Positions 46,794 to 56,861 are shown, numbered from the stretch's first letter. The stretch is 61,967 nucleotides of DNA from Candidatus Omnitrophota bacterium (GCA_018819285.1 JAHJQM010000020.1:1-61967); one strand, 5' to 3'. The notes: a model not told the origin generated them from the sequence alone. A program made the numbers and translations.

Positions 46794-47081
46794 TTATTTT
46801 TCTTTTATATCAGGCTTGTTGTGGAAGAAAATAGTGCAGATAGCTACTATACTGAAAAAGAAAAAGTTTACCATAGTAAAAGTCCTGTAGACTATATCCT
46901 GGCTCTTGACGCCTGATGGAAACATGGCCAAGAAGCATATCCATACACCTATTGCCCAGTAAATACTCAGGTCCTTTGAGGAACGCCTTTTGATTATCCT
47001 TATTATAAGAGGAATGTTCCAGAGCGGTAAAATAATACTTGCTATGAGAGCTATTTTTTGCATCATTTTTTTAGATGACAA
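46794..47081 (-). CDS. Small three-TM protein, PQ-loop/SemiSWEET-like
   Basis: LWNIPLIIRIIKRRSSKDLSIYW plus further TM segments. Confidence 0.5.
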   Translation of the reverse strand: MSSKKMMQKIALIASIILPLWNIPLIIRIIKRRSSKDLSIYWAIGVWICFLAMFPSGVKSQDIVYRTFTMVNFFFFSIVAICTIFFHNKPDIKEK

Positions 47082-47087
47082 GAAAGT

Positions 47088-48059
47088 TTATGCTTTGCCT
47101 GCGCTACCGAGCACATGCTCGTTTTTATGCTTATACATTTTTACAAGCTCATCTCTTGCCGGCCCAAGATATTTACGCGGGTCAAACTCTTTTGGATTAA
47201 GCGCAAAAACTTCTCTTACCTTGGCTGTCATTGCGAGGCGGCCGTCTGAATCAATATTGATTTTACATACTGCGGAAGTTGTAGCCTTTCTTAACTGTTC
47301 TTCAGGAACGCCGGCTGTATTCTCAAGTTTCCCGCCATATTTATTTATAAGGCCTACATATTCTTTTGTAACAGAACTCGCCCCGTGTAAAACTATAGGA
47401 AAACCAGGTATTCTTTTTTCAACTTCTTCCAATATGTCAAATCTCAGAGGTGGAACGCTTTCTCCGGGTTTTAATTTGAATTTATACGCGCCGTGGGAAG
47501 TCCCTATTGAAATAGCCAAGCTATCTACGCCTGTCTTTTTTACAAAATCTTCCACTTCTTCAGGGTGGGTATAATGACTCGCTTCATGGCTTACTTCATC
47601 TTCTATCCCTGCCAATACTCCAAGTTCTCCTTCTACTGTAACATCGTATTTGTGCGCGTATTCAACTACCTTTTTAGTGAGGTTCGCGTTATCTTCAAAT
47701 TTATGCGCAGAGCCATCTATCATTACAGAAGAAAATCCTGACTCTATGCAGGAAACACAGAGTTCGTATGTATCGCCATGGTCCAGATGAAGCGCCACAG
47801 GAATACTGGAACCTGCTGTTTTTATTATCTCCATTGCGCCCATTGCCATGTGCCTCAATAAAATCTGGTTTGCGTATTTTCTGGCGCCCGAAGAAACCTG
47901 AAGTATTACAGGAGATTTTGTCTCCATACAGGCCGTGATTATTGCCTGGAGCTGCTCCATATTGTTGAAATTGTAAGCAGGGATAGCATATTTGCCTGCC
48001 ATTGCTTTTTTGAACATCTCTCTTGTATTCGAAAGGCCTATTTCTTTGTAAGAATGCAT
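47088..48059 (-). CDS. Class II ketose-bisphosphate (fructose-bisphosphate) aldolase
   Basis: AIPAYNFNNMEQLQAII, LHLDHGDTYE, GELGVLAGIEDEV, VLHGASSV. Confidence 0.93.
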   Translation of the reverse strand: MHSYKEIGLSNTREMFKKAMAGKYAIPAYNFNNMEQLQAIITACMETKSPVILQVSSGARKYANQILLRHMAMGAMEIIKTAGSSIPVALHLDHGDTYELCVSCIESGFSSVMIDGSAHKFEDNANLTKKVVEYAHKYDVTVEGELGVLAGIEDEVSHEASHYTHPEEVEDFVKKTGVDSLAISIGTSHGAYKFKLKPGESVPPLRFDILEEVEKRIPGFPIVLHGASSVTKEYVGLINKYGGKLENTAGVPEEQLRKATTSAVCKINIDSDGRLAMTAKVREVFALNPKEFDPRKYLGPARDELVKMYKHKNEHVLGSAGKA

Positions 48060-48101
48060 AAACTCCTCCTTTTTTTACGCGATGTTTATTATATCACCTT
48101 A

Positions 48102-49073
48102 TTAAACATTGGTCAATTTTCTAAAAGACTGGATAATTTCCAGCATCCCTTCTTTTGTTTTTGTGCGGAACGCCTTTTCTCTTAAAGTCCTCACATCAGG
48201 TACGCCTTTTGTATACCAGGCGAAAAATTTATGAAATCTTCGTATGCCGTGGAGAGCGTCATAAAAATCAACGTAAGAATTCATGTGATCTATCATAACA
48301 TCCGCTATTTTATCGATCCCTGGTTTTTTGACAGTCTTTTTATTCTTTAAGAACTCTTTTATCTCCTTGAAGATCCAGGGATTCCCGAGCGCGCCGCGCG
48401 CTATAAGCAAACCATCGCATCCTGTTTCATTTAACATCTTTTTAGCCAGCTCTGAGGAAAATACGTCCCCGCTTCCAATAACAGGTATATCAAGCGCTTT
48501 TTTTACACCCTTTATTGTGTCATAATCCACTTCTCCGCTATATCCCTGCTCCCTGTTTCTTCCGTGAATAAATAAAGCGCTCACGCCTGCGTCTTGACTC
48601 GCGAGCGCAATTTCTTTTGCGTTTATAGAATTTTCATCCCAGCCTGTGCGAATTTTTACAGTGACAGGCTTTTTGGAATTATTCACAATAAGCTTTAACA
48701 ATTTATGCAGTTTTTTAGGGTCCTTTAATAAAGCTGCGCCTTCACCGCGCCTCGCGACCTTTTTCACAGGACAGGCTGCATTAAAATCTAAGATGTCATA
48801 TTCGTAAGAACCCAAGACATCTATCCCTTTTAATATGAACTCTTCCTCGCAACCGATAATCTGCACGCCAAGCGGCCTGTCTTTAGCGTTAGTGGAAAGC
48901 ATCTTTTTTGTCTTGCGCATCTTATAGCTCAAAGACCTGACGTTTATCATTTCTATAAACCCAAGCTCACATCCGAACCTGCGGTTTAAAAGCCTGAATG
49001 GTAAATCGCTTACCCCTGCCATAGGCGCCAGAATAAGATTTGACTTTAATTTTAATGTTCCAATCTTGAGCAT
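48102..49073 (-). CDS. dus: tRNA-dihydrouridine synthase
   Basis: LAPMAGVSDLPFRLL, DFNAACPVKKVARRGEGAALL, VKIRTGWDE, HGRNREQGYSG. Confidence 0.94.
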   Translation of the reverse strand: MLKIGTLKLKSNLILAPMAGVSDLPFRLLNRRFGCELGFIEMINVRSLSYKMRKTKKMLSTNAKDRPLGVQIIGCEEEFILKGIDVLGSYEYDILDFNAACPVKKVARRGEGAALLKDPKKLHKLLKLIVNNSKKPVTVKIRTGWDENSINAKEIALASQDAGVSALFIHGRNREQGYSGEVDYDTIKGVKKALDIPVIGSGDVFSSELAKKMLNETGCDGLLIARGALGNPWIFKEIKEFLKNKKTVKKPGIDKIADVMIDHMNSYVDFYDALHGIRRFHKFFAWYTKGVPDVRTLREKAFRTKTKEGMLEIIQSFRKLTNV

Positions 49074-49134
49074 AACCTTATTTTACCTCATACCATTGAT
49101 TTTTTGCAAATTATATGGTATATTATAACTCCTT

Positions 49135-50163
49135 ATGAAAAAGAAAGTTCGAAAATCCTATACAGAATTAAAAAAAACTCTTTCCTTTGAGAGAGATATT
49201 CTGCAGAACCTGCTGGACAATATTCCGGACGCAATATACTTTAAAGATAATAAAAATAGGCTTGTTAGGGTAAACAAATACTACGCAGATGGGTACAAGC
49301 TTTCTCCTGAAGATATCATAGGAAAAACAGATTTTGACTTTTTCCAAAAAGACCAGGCTCAGCGTATGTTTGATGATGATACCTATGTTTTAAAAACAGG
49401 CAGGCCCATAATAGGAAAGATCGAGCGGACACTCTTGCCTAACGGGACATATGTCTGCGTCACCACTACAAAGATCCCGATAAAAAATAAAAAAAATAGG
49501 GTTACAGGAACTATGGGCGTAACGAGAGACATAACCGCTTACGATAACACTGAGCAGACAAACCTGGACATGATAATAAACTCTCTCAAGGTTCTGGATA
49601 AAATACTCGAGACAAAAGACCCTTATACATTCGGCCATACTAGACGCGTCTCTATAATTGCGGAAAGAATAGCTAAGGAACTCTCTTGGGAGAAAAACAG
49701 AATCCTGGAATTAAAGATCTCCGCAGAATTACATGATATAGGCAAAATCCTTATACCTCTTGAAATACTTAATAAACCAGGAAAACTTTCAGAACTAGAA
49801 TATAAAATGGTGCAGGAACACGTACAACAGAGTTACGATATGTTAAAGCCATACTCATTTCCTTCTAATCTTCCTGAAGCAGTATACCAGCACCACGAGA
49901 GACTTGACGGAACAGGCTATCCTAGGGGCCTTTTGGAAGATAATATCTTGCCTGAAGCTAAAATACTTGCCATATGCGACGTTATGGAATCCATGATATC
50001 GCACAGGCCTTACAGGCAGGCATTGGGCATGGAAGCAACGCTGCAAGAATTAAAAGACAATATAGGCAATAAATACGACAAGAATATTGTGGATATTGTT
50101 CTGAGAGTCATTAACGAAAACAACAACAAGCCTTTCTGGTTAAACTCAGAACCTTCTCTGTAG
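49135..50163 (+). CDS. PAS-HD-GYP domain protein (putative c-di-GMP phosphodiesterase)
   Basis: PAS (LLDNIPDAIYFKDNKNRLVRVN); HD-GYP (HTRRVSIIAE, ELHDIGKI, HHERLDGTGYPRGL). Confidence 0.9.
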   Translation: MKKKVRKSYTELKKTLSFERDILQNLLDNIPDAIYFKDNKNRLVRVNKYYADGYKLSPEDIIGKTDFDFFQKDQAQRMFDDDTYVLKTGRPIIGKIERTLLPNGTYVCVTTTKIPIKNKKNRVTGTMGVTRDITAYDNTEQTNLDMIINSLKVLDKILETKDPYTFGHTRRVSIIAERIAKELSWEKNRILELKISAELHDIGKILIPLEILNKPGKLSELEYKMVQEHVQQSYDMLKPYSFPSNLPEAVYQHHERLDGTGYPRGLLEDNILPEAKILAICDVMESMISHRPYRQALGMEATLQELKDNIGNKYDKNIVDIVLRVINENNNKPFWLNSEPSL

Positions 50164-50182
50164 CCTCCCTGATTCACTTAAA

Positions 50183-51484
50183 ATGAGTAATAGAAAAATG
50201 CTTCTTATAATAACTCCTCCTTTCTGGCCAAAGATGCCACCTATGGGCATTGGCTACCTGCAGGCATTTTTAGCAAAAAATAATATAGACTGCGACATAT
50301 TAGATCTGAACAATATATTTTATAATCTCTCCTCTCCTGAACTTAAAAAATCATGGCTTGTAAGTTGCAATACTCCGCTGGAAGAGAATATCTTTGATCT
50401 GCTGCAAAAGAATCATCCTGAAGAATTTAAAAAACTTCTAGGACAAATACTTCAATATGGAACAGTAGGCCTTTCTTTTTTTAAGAGTAACATAAACAGC
50501 ACTTTGAAGTTAGCCAGGCTTCTTAGATCCAGAAATAAAAATATAAAGATAATATTTGGCGGGCCTGAAATTGCAAGGCAATTTTTTAAAACATCCGGTA
50601 GATTTACAAAAGGCATTAAAAGCCTGGCTGATTTTATAGTTGCAGGTGAAGGTGAAAAGAGTTTATTAAGCTACATTAAAAAACCGCCTCTTAAAAATAA
50701 GACGGCTTTATTTTCTGAGCTAGGTAATTTGGATAAACTGCCCTTTCCTGTTTATAAAGGTCTTGATATGAATTCATATCCTCGCAAAAATAGCCTTTCT
50801 ATACTGTTTTCAAGAGGATGTATAAGAAAATGCGATTTCTGCTCCGAGAGGCTTTTATATAAAAAATTCAGATTAAGGCCTGTTGAAAGCGTGATCGAAG
50901 AAATAAAACATCACAAATCAAGAAATAAAATAGAATATTTCATTTTTCACGACTCTCTTATAAACGGCAACCTTAAAAAACTTGAAGAACTATGCGATAA
51001 GATAATTGAAAATTTTGGATCCATTAAATGGGAAGCGCAGATTGCCATACGTAACGACATGAGCCAGGTTCTTCTAGAAAAAATAAAAAAAAGCGGCTGT
51101 TACAACCTATTTATAGGACTTGAATCGGGCTGCGATAGGACATTAAAAAAAATGAACAAAGGTTTCACAATTAAAGATGCTCTAAGTTTTTTTAAAAAAT
51201 TAAACGGCGCAGGCATTTTTTTCGGCGTAAGCATTATAATAGGTTATCCAAGTGAAACAGAGTCTGATTTCATGGAAAGCCTGAATTTTATTATAAAAAA
51301 TAAATCCACCATACCAAAGATTGAACAGATAAATCCTTTTGTTTATTATGACGGCATAAACGCTAAAAAGGTTGGAAATAAAGATTCGCTGAAAAGGCTT
51401 AATATTTTCATAAAAACTATCAAATCTCATGGCTTCAAATACACCAATGCCTTTATAGGCAACTTGATAGAAAAAACCTCATAG
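50183..51484 (+). CDS. B12-binding-domain radical SAM protein
   Basis: TPPFWPKMPPMGIGYLQAFL; FSRGCIRKCDFCSERLLYKKFRLRPVESVIEEI. Confidence 0.88.
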   Translation: MSNRKMLLIITPPFWPKMPPMGIGYLQAFLAKNNIDCDILDLNNIFYNLSSPELKKSWLVSCNTPLEENIFDLLQKNHPEEFKKLLGQILQYGTVGLSFFKSNINSTLKLARLLRSRNKNIKIIFGGPEIARQFFKTSGRFTKGIKSLADFIVAGEGEKSLLSYIKKPPLKNKTALFSELGNLDKLPFPVYKGLDMNSYPRKNSLSILFSRGCIRKCDFCSERLLYKKFRLRPVESVIEEIKHHKSRNKIEYFIFHDSLINGNLKKLEELCDKIIENFGSIKWEAQIAIRNDMSQVLLEKIKKSGCYNLFIGLESGCDRTLKKMNKGFTIKDALSFFKKLNGAGIFFGVSIIIGYPSETESDFMESLNFIIKNKSTIPKIEQINPFVYYDGINAKKVGNKDSLKRLNIFIKTIKSHGFKYTNAFIGNLIEKTS

Positions 51485-51488
51485 CCCA

Positions 51489-52331
51489 ATGACAGAGTTT
51501 AAAGAAGTTAAAATCTCGCGCATACTAAACCCTACGTCTATAGACTTGGGGGAATACGTCATAAATCCTTTTATGGGATGCGAATATTCCTGCCTTTATT
51601 GTTATGTTAGATCTAATAAGGTTATAAGCAAACGCCTGGGAAAATGGGGCGAATATGTGGATATAAGAATAAATGCGCCTGTTTTATTGGAAAAAGAGAT
51701 AATTTCAAAGAAACCAAAATGCGTGCTCCTTGGTTCCACAACAGACTGCTTTCAGCCTGTTGAAAATAAATATAAAATTACCAGCAGGATGCTTGAGATA
51801 CTTAATAAGCATCGGGTTTATTACAATATACTGACTCGATCGCCAAATATCGTAGAATATATAGACTTACTTAAACAGGGTTTTTGCAAGAAAATTTATT
51901 TCACAATAAATAATATCACCTCGGAACTTAAAAATAAACTGGAGCCGAAAAGCCCCGGGTTTGAATTAAGATTTAAAGCTATAAATAAAATGCTGGATGA
52001 AAATATAAGCGTAGTCCCTTATTTCTCTCCCATCTTGCCATGGTTATCCAATTTTAAAGATATATTCACGCTTTTTCCAAAATCAGATTCAGTGGAATTT
52101 GAAGGCCTGAATATGAATCTTGTAAATATAACTGATATAATATCAGGGATAACCTCCTTGTATCCAGACTTAAAGACTAAATATGAGAAACTTTTACATG
52201 ATAAAACATTTTATGATTCTTTTTGGGCCAGCGTAAAAAAAGATATAATTAAAGAGGTAATTTCTGCAAAAAAGAATTATAATGTATATATTCACAACTT
52301 TGGTAACTATTTTAACAACAAATACACCTAA
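51489..52331 (+). CDS. SPL-like radical SAM protein
   Basis: NPFMGCEYSCLYCYVRSNK (CxxxCxxC), LGSTTDCFQPVE. Confidence 0.83.
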   Translation: MTEFKEVKISRILNPTSIDLGEYVINPFMGCEYSCLYCYVRSNKVISKRLGKWGEYVDIRINAPVLLEKEIISKKPKCVLLGSTTDCFQPVENKYKITSRMLEILNKHRVYYNILTRSPNIVEYIDLLKQGFCKKIYFTINNITSELKNKLEPKSPGFELRFKAINKMLDENISVVPYFSPILPWLSNFKDIFTLFPKSDSVEFEGLNMNLVNITDIISGITSLYPDLKTKYEKLLHDKTFYDSFWASVKKDIIKEVISAKKNYNVYIHNFGNYFNNKYT

Positions 52332-52346
52332 TCCAAGTTTAGACTA

Positions 52347-52392
52347 TTACCCGTTCGCCGAACGGGAAACTTCCCGTTCGGCGAACGGGTAA
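52347..52392. repeat. 46-bp palindrome with 22-bp perfect arms, each arm itself palindromic
   Basis: TTACCCGTTCGCCGAACGGGAA-AC-TTCCCGTTCGGCGAACGGGTAA. Confidence 0.97.
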
Positions 52393-52415
52393 GAAAATTC
52401 CTATACTATTAAATT

Positions 52416-53477
52416 ATGAAAAGCGATGTTTATTTGATAAAAGTTAAGACAAATGATTTAGAGGAGAGGTGCGATTCGCTTCAAAAATTGCTGGAGAAGG
52501 TAACCCCTTTCAGAGATTACAAGAAAGATGAATTTATACCCGTAAAACTTACCATAGGGGACAGCCAATGCGTTTATAACATACACCCTGAACTAGTGAA
52601 AATAATAGTATCTGACATAAAAAAAACAAAGGCAAAGCCTTTTTTATTTGATACAAACGTCATATATAAAGGAGAGCGATTAAATGCGGTTGACCACTTG
52701 ACTCTGGCTCAGAGTAAAGGTTTTGGCCATGCAAAAGTAGGCGCGCCTTTTATAATAGCTGACGGGATATTCGGACAGGATGGAAAAGAATACGCTATAG
52801 ATTCAGATTATATTAAAAAAATAAAAGTTCCTTCTTTTATAGGGTCTCTTAAAAACCTTTTGGTCTTATCGCACGCTACAGGCCATATCTTATCAGGATA
52901 CGCAGGCGCTATAAAAAATATTGCCATGGGTATGGTTTCAAGGCCTACAAAACAGGTCCAGCATTCATCTTTAAAGCCGCATATTATAGATAAAAAATGC
53001 ACTGCCTGCGGATGCTGTGTGAAAATTTGCCCGGCTCAAGCCATATCTTTTAAAAAAGAAAAAGCTTTCATAAGCCAGGCAAAATGCATTGGGTGCGGAG
53101 AATGCCTGTGTGCGTGTAAATTTTACGCTATATCTATAAACTGGTCTGAAGATCACGATATATTTGCAAAGCGTCTGATTGAAGTTGCTCATTTTATGCT
53201 CTCGAAGTTCAAAAATAAATTCTTTATAACATTTGGTTTTGACATAACAAAGGAATGCGACTGTATATCTACTAAAAATGAATTAATATTCTCGGAAGAT
53301 ATCGGTATTTTAGCTTCTCAGGATCCTCTTAGCATAGATAAGGCAATGGTTGATCTTGTAAATAAAGACAAGGCTTTATTCAAAGAAACAGGCCTTTTAG
53401 AAACGCATAAAACAATGTTCGATTATGGCTATAAAAAAGGCCTTGGCAGCCTGGATTATAACCTCATAAAGATATGA
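52416..53477 (+). CDS. DUF362 protein with 2x[4Fe-4S] ferredoxin domain
   Basis: CTACGCCVKICPAQAI and CIGCGECLCACKFYAI. Confidence 0.88.
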   Translation: MKSDVYLIKVKTNDLEERCDSLQKLLEKVTPFRDYKKDEFIPVKLTIGDSQCVYNIHPELVKIIVSDIKKTKAKPFLFDTNVIYKGERLNAVDHLTLAQSKGFGHAKVGAPFIIADGIFGQDGKEYAIDSDYIKKIKVPSFIGSLKNLLVLSHATGHILSGYAGAIKNIAMGMVSRPTKQVQHSSLKPHIIDKKCTACGCCVKICPAQAISFKKEKAFISQAKCIGCGECLCACKFYAISINWSEDHDIFAKRLIEVAHFMLSKFKNKFFITFGFDITKECDCISTKNELIFSEDIGILASQDPLSIDKAMVDLVNKDKALFKETGLLETHKTMFDYGYKKGLGSLDYNLIKI

Positions 53478-54169
53478 CGAAATTTGAAACTCTTTTCGGC
53501 ATTAAAGAATCTGAGATAAAAAATACGTGCATTCTTATGCCCTTATTGCCTAAAGGTGCGTTAAATAATTTTGGCATTAAAAATCTATCTAAGGGGAAAA
53601 TCTACTCTTCAGGCAATGCTAATAATTTTACATTAATAAATACCGGCATAGGCGCCTCATTTACCGGCGACGCAGCCCTTTATCTTGGCGATACAAATTG
53701 TAAAAATCTGATCCTATTCGGTTCGTGCGGGCTTGTAAAATCTAGCGACGACATGGACATAGGAAGCATTGTAACGCCTGTCGAATGTTACGCAATGGAA
53801 AGCTTCACAGATATGCTTTTAAAATATCATACCTTTAAAACATTTTATCCTGACACTGGCATGGTTGAATCTTTCCTAAATTATTATAAAAACGTCCAAA
53901 AGGTAACTTGCGCAACGCTTGGCTCGCTAAAACTCGAAGAAGAATATGCATCTTTATTCGCAGATAAAAATATCCAAGTAGTAGATATGGAATGTTCGGG
54001 TTTTTTCTCGGCAGCAACGCAGAAGAATATTAAGGCCATGGCGCTTTTCTATGTTTTAGATATAATAAATGAAAAATCCTTTTACAATAAATTCTCGGTA
54101 GAAGACGAGATAAGGCTCTTTTCCTCTATTAAATCAAGCGCGCAATGCCTATGCAGTTTCATAAAATAG
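53474..54169 (+). CDS. Nucleoside phosphorylase / PNP-UDP superfamily-like protein
   Basis: NTGIGASFTGDAALYL, FGSCGLV and VVDMECSGFFSAA; ATGA overlap with upstream gene. Confidence 0.72.
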   Translation: MTKFETLFGIKESEIKNTCILMPLLPKGALNNFGIKNLSKGKIYSSGNANNFTLINTGIGASFTGDAALYLGDTNCKNLILFGSCGLVKSSDDMDIGSIVTPVECYAMESFTDMLLKYHTFKTFYPDTGMVESFLNYYKNVQKVTCATLGSLKLEEEYASLFADKNIQVVDMECSGFFSAATQKNIKAMALFYVLDIINEKSFYNKFSVEDEIRLFSSIKSSAQCLCSFIK

Positions 54170-55449
54170 TTTCCAAATTCCCTGATTTCGGCATTAATAA
54201 AAAACAAGAAATCCTCCGTCTTCTATATGAAATATCCAAAAGAGAAAAAATCTCGTCTGAAAGAATTTTAAATAGTCTTGACTATAATAACTTCAAGACT
54301 ATAAAAAAAGAGCTATTAAAAAGAAGATTTCCATATTCATTTGCCCATAATAAAGAAATTAAACCTTACCTGCCTAAGTTTGAACTGTATCCAGGGCGTT
54401 CTTTTGACGTAAAGAAATCTAAATTTAACCCCAAAAAAATACTAATAGAAAAATCGCTGACATCCAATTATTTAAAAGATAGATTTAAAGCCTTTTTTCC
54501 TAAAGCAAAATTTATAGAAATAGCATCCCTGGAAAACTTTATTCTGGAGAATAAAAAATCCGGAGAAACCAATTACAATAAAAGACGGGATATAGTTTTT
54601 ATTACAAATGAAAAATATGATTTTTTTAAAAAATGTCCATGCACAAAAGACGCTATAGGATGCGGATATAACATATTTAACCTGGGATTCGGGTGTATCT
54701 TTGACTGCACATATTGCTATCTTCAGGAATATAGCAATATCCCGGGTTTAATATTTCCCGCGAATATAGAAAGATTTTTTGAAAAATTTAAATACTACAA
54801 AAAGTCAAAGATGCGAATTGGAACAGGCGAATTTTCAGATTCATTAATGTTAGACCATATAACAGAATATTCTCTCTCTATAATAGAATTCTTTGATGAG
54901 CACAAAGATACCTTATTTGAATTTAAGACAAAAAGCTCAAATATAGATAACCTCTTAAAAGCAAAGCACTCTGGAAATATCGTTACGTCATGGTCCTTGA
55001 ACCCTCAGAAGATAATAGATAAAAATGAATTTCTTACAGCTAGTTTAAACGAAAGACTTGTTTCGGCTAGAAAATGCGTTGATGCAGGCTATAAAGTAGG
55101 CTTCCATTTTGACCCTGTGATTTACTTTAAAGAATGGGAACGCGAATATGCTGATGTGATAGATTTGCTATTTAGCAAAATAAAGCCCCTGGATATAGCA
55201 TGGATAAGCATAGGCACTTTCAGATTTAAACCTGAATTAAAACCTATAATAGAAAATCGTTTTCCGAATAATAATATCTTAGATGAAGAACTGCTTTTAG
55301 GATATGATAATAAGTTAAGATACCCTTATAAGTTAAGATACGATATCTATAAATTCCTACTCAACACCTTTAAAAAACATTACAAAAATCTTCCGGTATA
55401 TCTTTGCATGGAAGAAATTTCTATGTGGCAGGCCCTTAGGCTAACCTGA
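54145..55449 (+). CDS. Spore-photoproduct-lyase-family radical SAM protein
   Basis: GCGYNIFNLGFGCIFDCTYCYLQEYSNIPG; GTGEFSDSLMLDHIT. Confidence 0.88.
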   Translation: MPMQFHKIVSKFPDFGINKKQEILRLLYEISKREKISSERILNSLDYNNFKTIKKELLKRRFPYSFAHNKEIKPYLPKFELYPGRSFDVKKSKFNPKKILIEKSLTSNYLKDRFKAFFPKAKFIEIASLENFILENKKSGETNYNKRRDIVFITNEKYDFFKKCPCTKDAIGCGYNIFNLGFGCIFDCTYCYLQEYSNIPGLIFPANIERFFEKFKYYKKSKMRIGTGEFSDSLMLDHITEYSLSIIEFFDEHKDTLFEFKTKSSNIDNLLKAKHSGNIVTSWSLNPQKIIDKNEFLTASLNERLVSARKCVDAGYKVGFHFDPVIYFKEWEREYADVIDLLFSKIKPLDIAWISIGTFRFKPELKPIIENRFPNNNILDEELLLGYDNKLRYPYKLRYDIYKFLLNTFKKHYKNLPVYLCMEEISMWQALRLT

Positions 55450-55457
55450 TAGGTGGG

Positions 55458-56861
55458 CTACGGTGAAACTTTTATAGCCCTTTCAGGCCTGGTAGGGCAT
55501 TTATTCTGGCAAATCCCGCATCCCACGCATAAAGAAGTATCTACATAAGGCTTTTTAATTTTTTTACCTGCAAAAAATTCATCATATGTTTTAATAGCCT
55601 TTGTGGGCACAGGACAGTGTTCTTCACACACAATACATTCCTTATTTTGCGACCACGGGATACAGATATTTTTATCAATATCAGCAAGCCCAAGTTTATG
55701 TTCTTTTTTTTGAACCAAGTTTAATTTAGGGATAGCACCTGTGGGGCAAACTTTGCAGCACAGGTTGCAGTTATATTCGCAATATCCTATTTCAGGGACA
55801 AGATGCGGGATCCATATACCTGCTAAACCTGATTCAAATATAACCGGCTGCAGGCCATTGGTAGGGCAAACCCTCATGCAGTTTCCGCATCTTATGCATT
55901 TATTTAAAAATTCGCGCTCACTCGTAACCCCTGGCGGCCTGATAAGTCTTTTCTTAGCTCCGCCTGTCCTACTTTTAAATCCTAATAATAAAAATGAGGC
56001 GGTTATTAGAAATAAAAAATCCCTGCGCGATATCCCGTTTTCTTCATTAGCTTTAATTTTCTTTACAGGCCATATAAATTTAGTAGCGCGGTCCGGACAA
56101 CCATATATGCAATCCATGCAAAGGATACATTCCTCTTTTCTATAACTCGTATCTTCTTTAATCGCGGACATACGACAGCCAACGCTACATTTCATACAAT
56201 GCATGCACTTATCAACGTGGCGTCTTAATATAGAAAATTTTGCAATAAGCGCGTATATGGCGCCTAAAGGGCAAAGTATGCGGCACCAAAATCTTTTAGC
56301 TATGACCAGAAGACCTAAGATAATAAGAAAAAACCCTAAAGTAATAAAGGAATGCGGGAAATAATATATTTTTATGCCTAGTATTGACGATTTCGTAAAA
56401 CGGTAAAAATCATATAAAGGCGTATAAAAATTCATACCTTTTATTATAGAAATAAAAAACTTATCCAGCATAAAGACCACGGACGGAATAAAATTCAAAG
56501 AAATAAATCTCGCTGTAATAACCAGGGGATCAAAGATCCAAGCAATCTGCATGCCAAAAAACGTGGATATGACGATAAACCCTAGAATATAATATTTTAT
56601 CTGCCTGAAACCTAAATCCCTGTTTTTTGCCTTAACTCCGCATATATCAATAATAGCTCCTAAAGGGCAAATCCATCCGCAGAAAAATCTTCCTACTATA
56701 AACGTCAGGACCAACATGGTTAAAGCCGAAAGGCTGAATATAGACACAAGCGGGTCTATCTTAAAAAACACGGCTGTATTCGTAGTCAACCATAGGATAT
56801 AAATAAATAATGATAAAAAAAGTATCTGGCTGAACCTTCTGATTAAAACTAATTTTTTCAT
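55458..56861 (-). CDS. Membrane polyferredoxin (NapH-like plus NapG-like) with internal Tat-like motif
   Basis: N-terminal TM region with CGWICPLGA and CRILCPLGA, several 4Fe-4S motifs, internal ISRRDFLFLITASFLLLG, C-terminal ferredoxin domains. Confidence 0.88.
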   Translation of the reverse strand: MKKLVLIRRFSQILFLSLFIYILWLTTNTAVFFKIDPLVSIFSLSALTMLVLTFIVGRFFCGWICPLGAIIDICGVKAKNRDLGFRQIKYYILGFIVISTFFGMQIAWIFDPLVITARFISLNFIPSVVFMLDKFFISIIKGMNFYTPLYDFYRFTKSSILGIKIYYFPHSFITLGFFLIILGLLVIAKRFWCRILCPLGAIYALIAKFSILRRHVDKCMHCMKCSVGCRMSAIKEDTSYRKEECILCMDCIYGCPDRATKFIWPVKKIKANEENGISRRDFLFLITASFLLLGFKSRTGGAKKRLIRPPGVTSEREFLNKCIRCGNCMRVCPTNGLQPVIFESGLAGIWIPHLVPEIGYCEYNCNLCCKVCPTGAIPKLNLVQKKEHKLGLADIDKNICIPWSQNKECIVCEEHCPVPTKAIKTYDEFFAGKKIKKPYVDTSLCVGCGICQNKCPTRPERAIKVSP

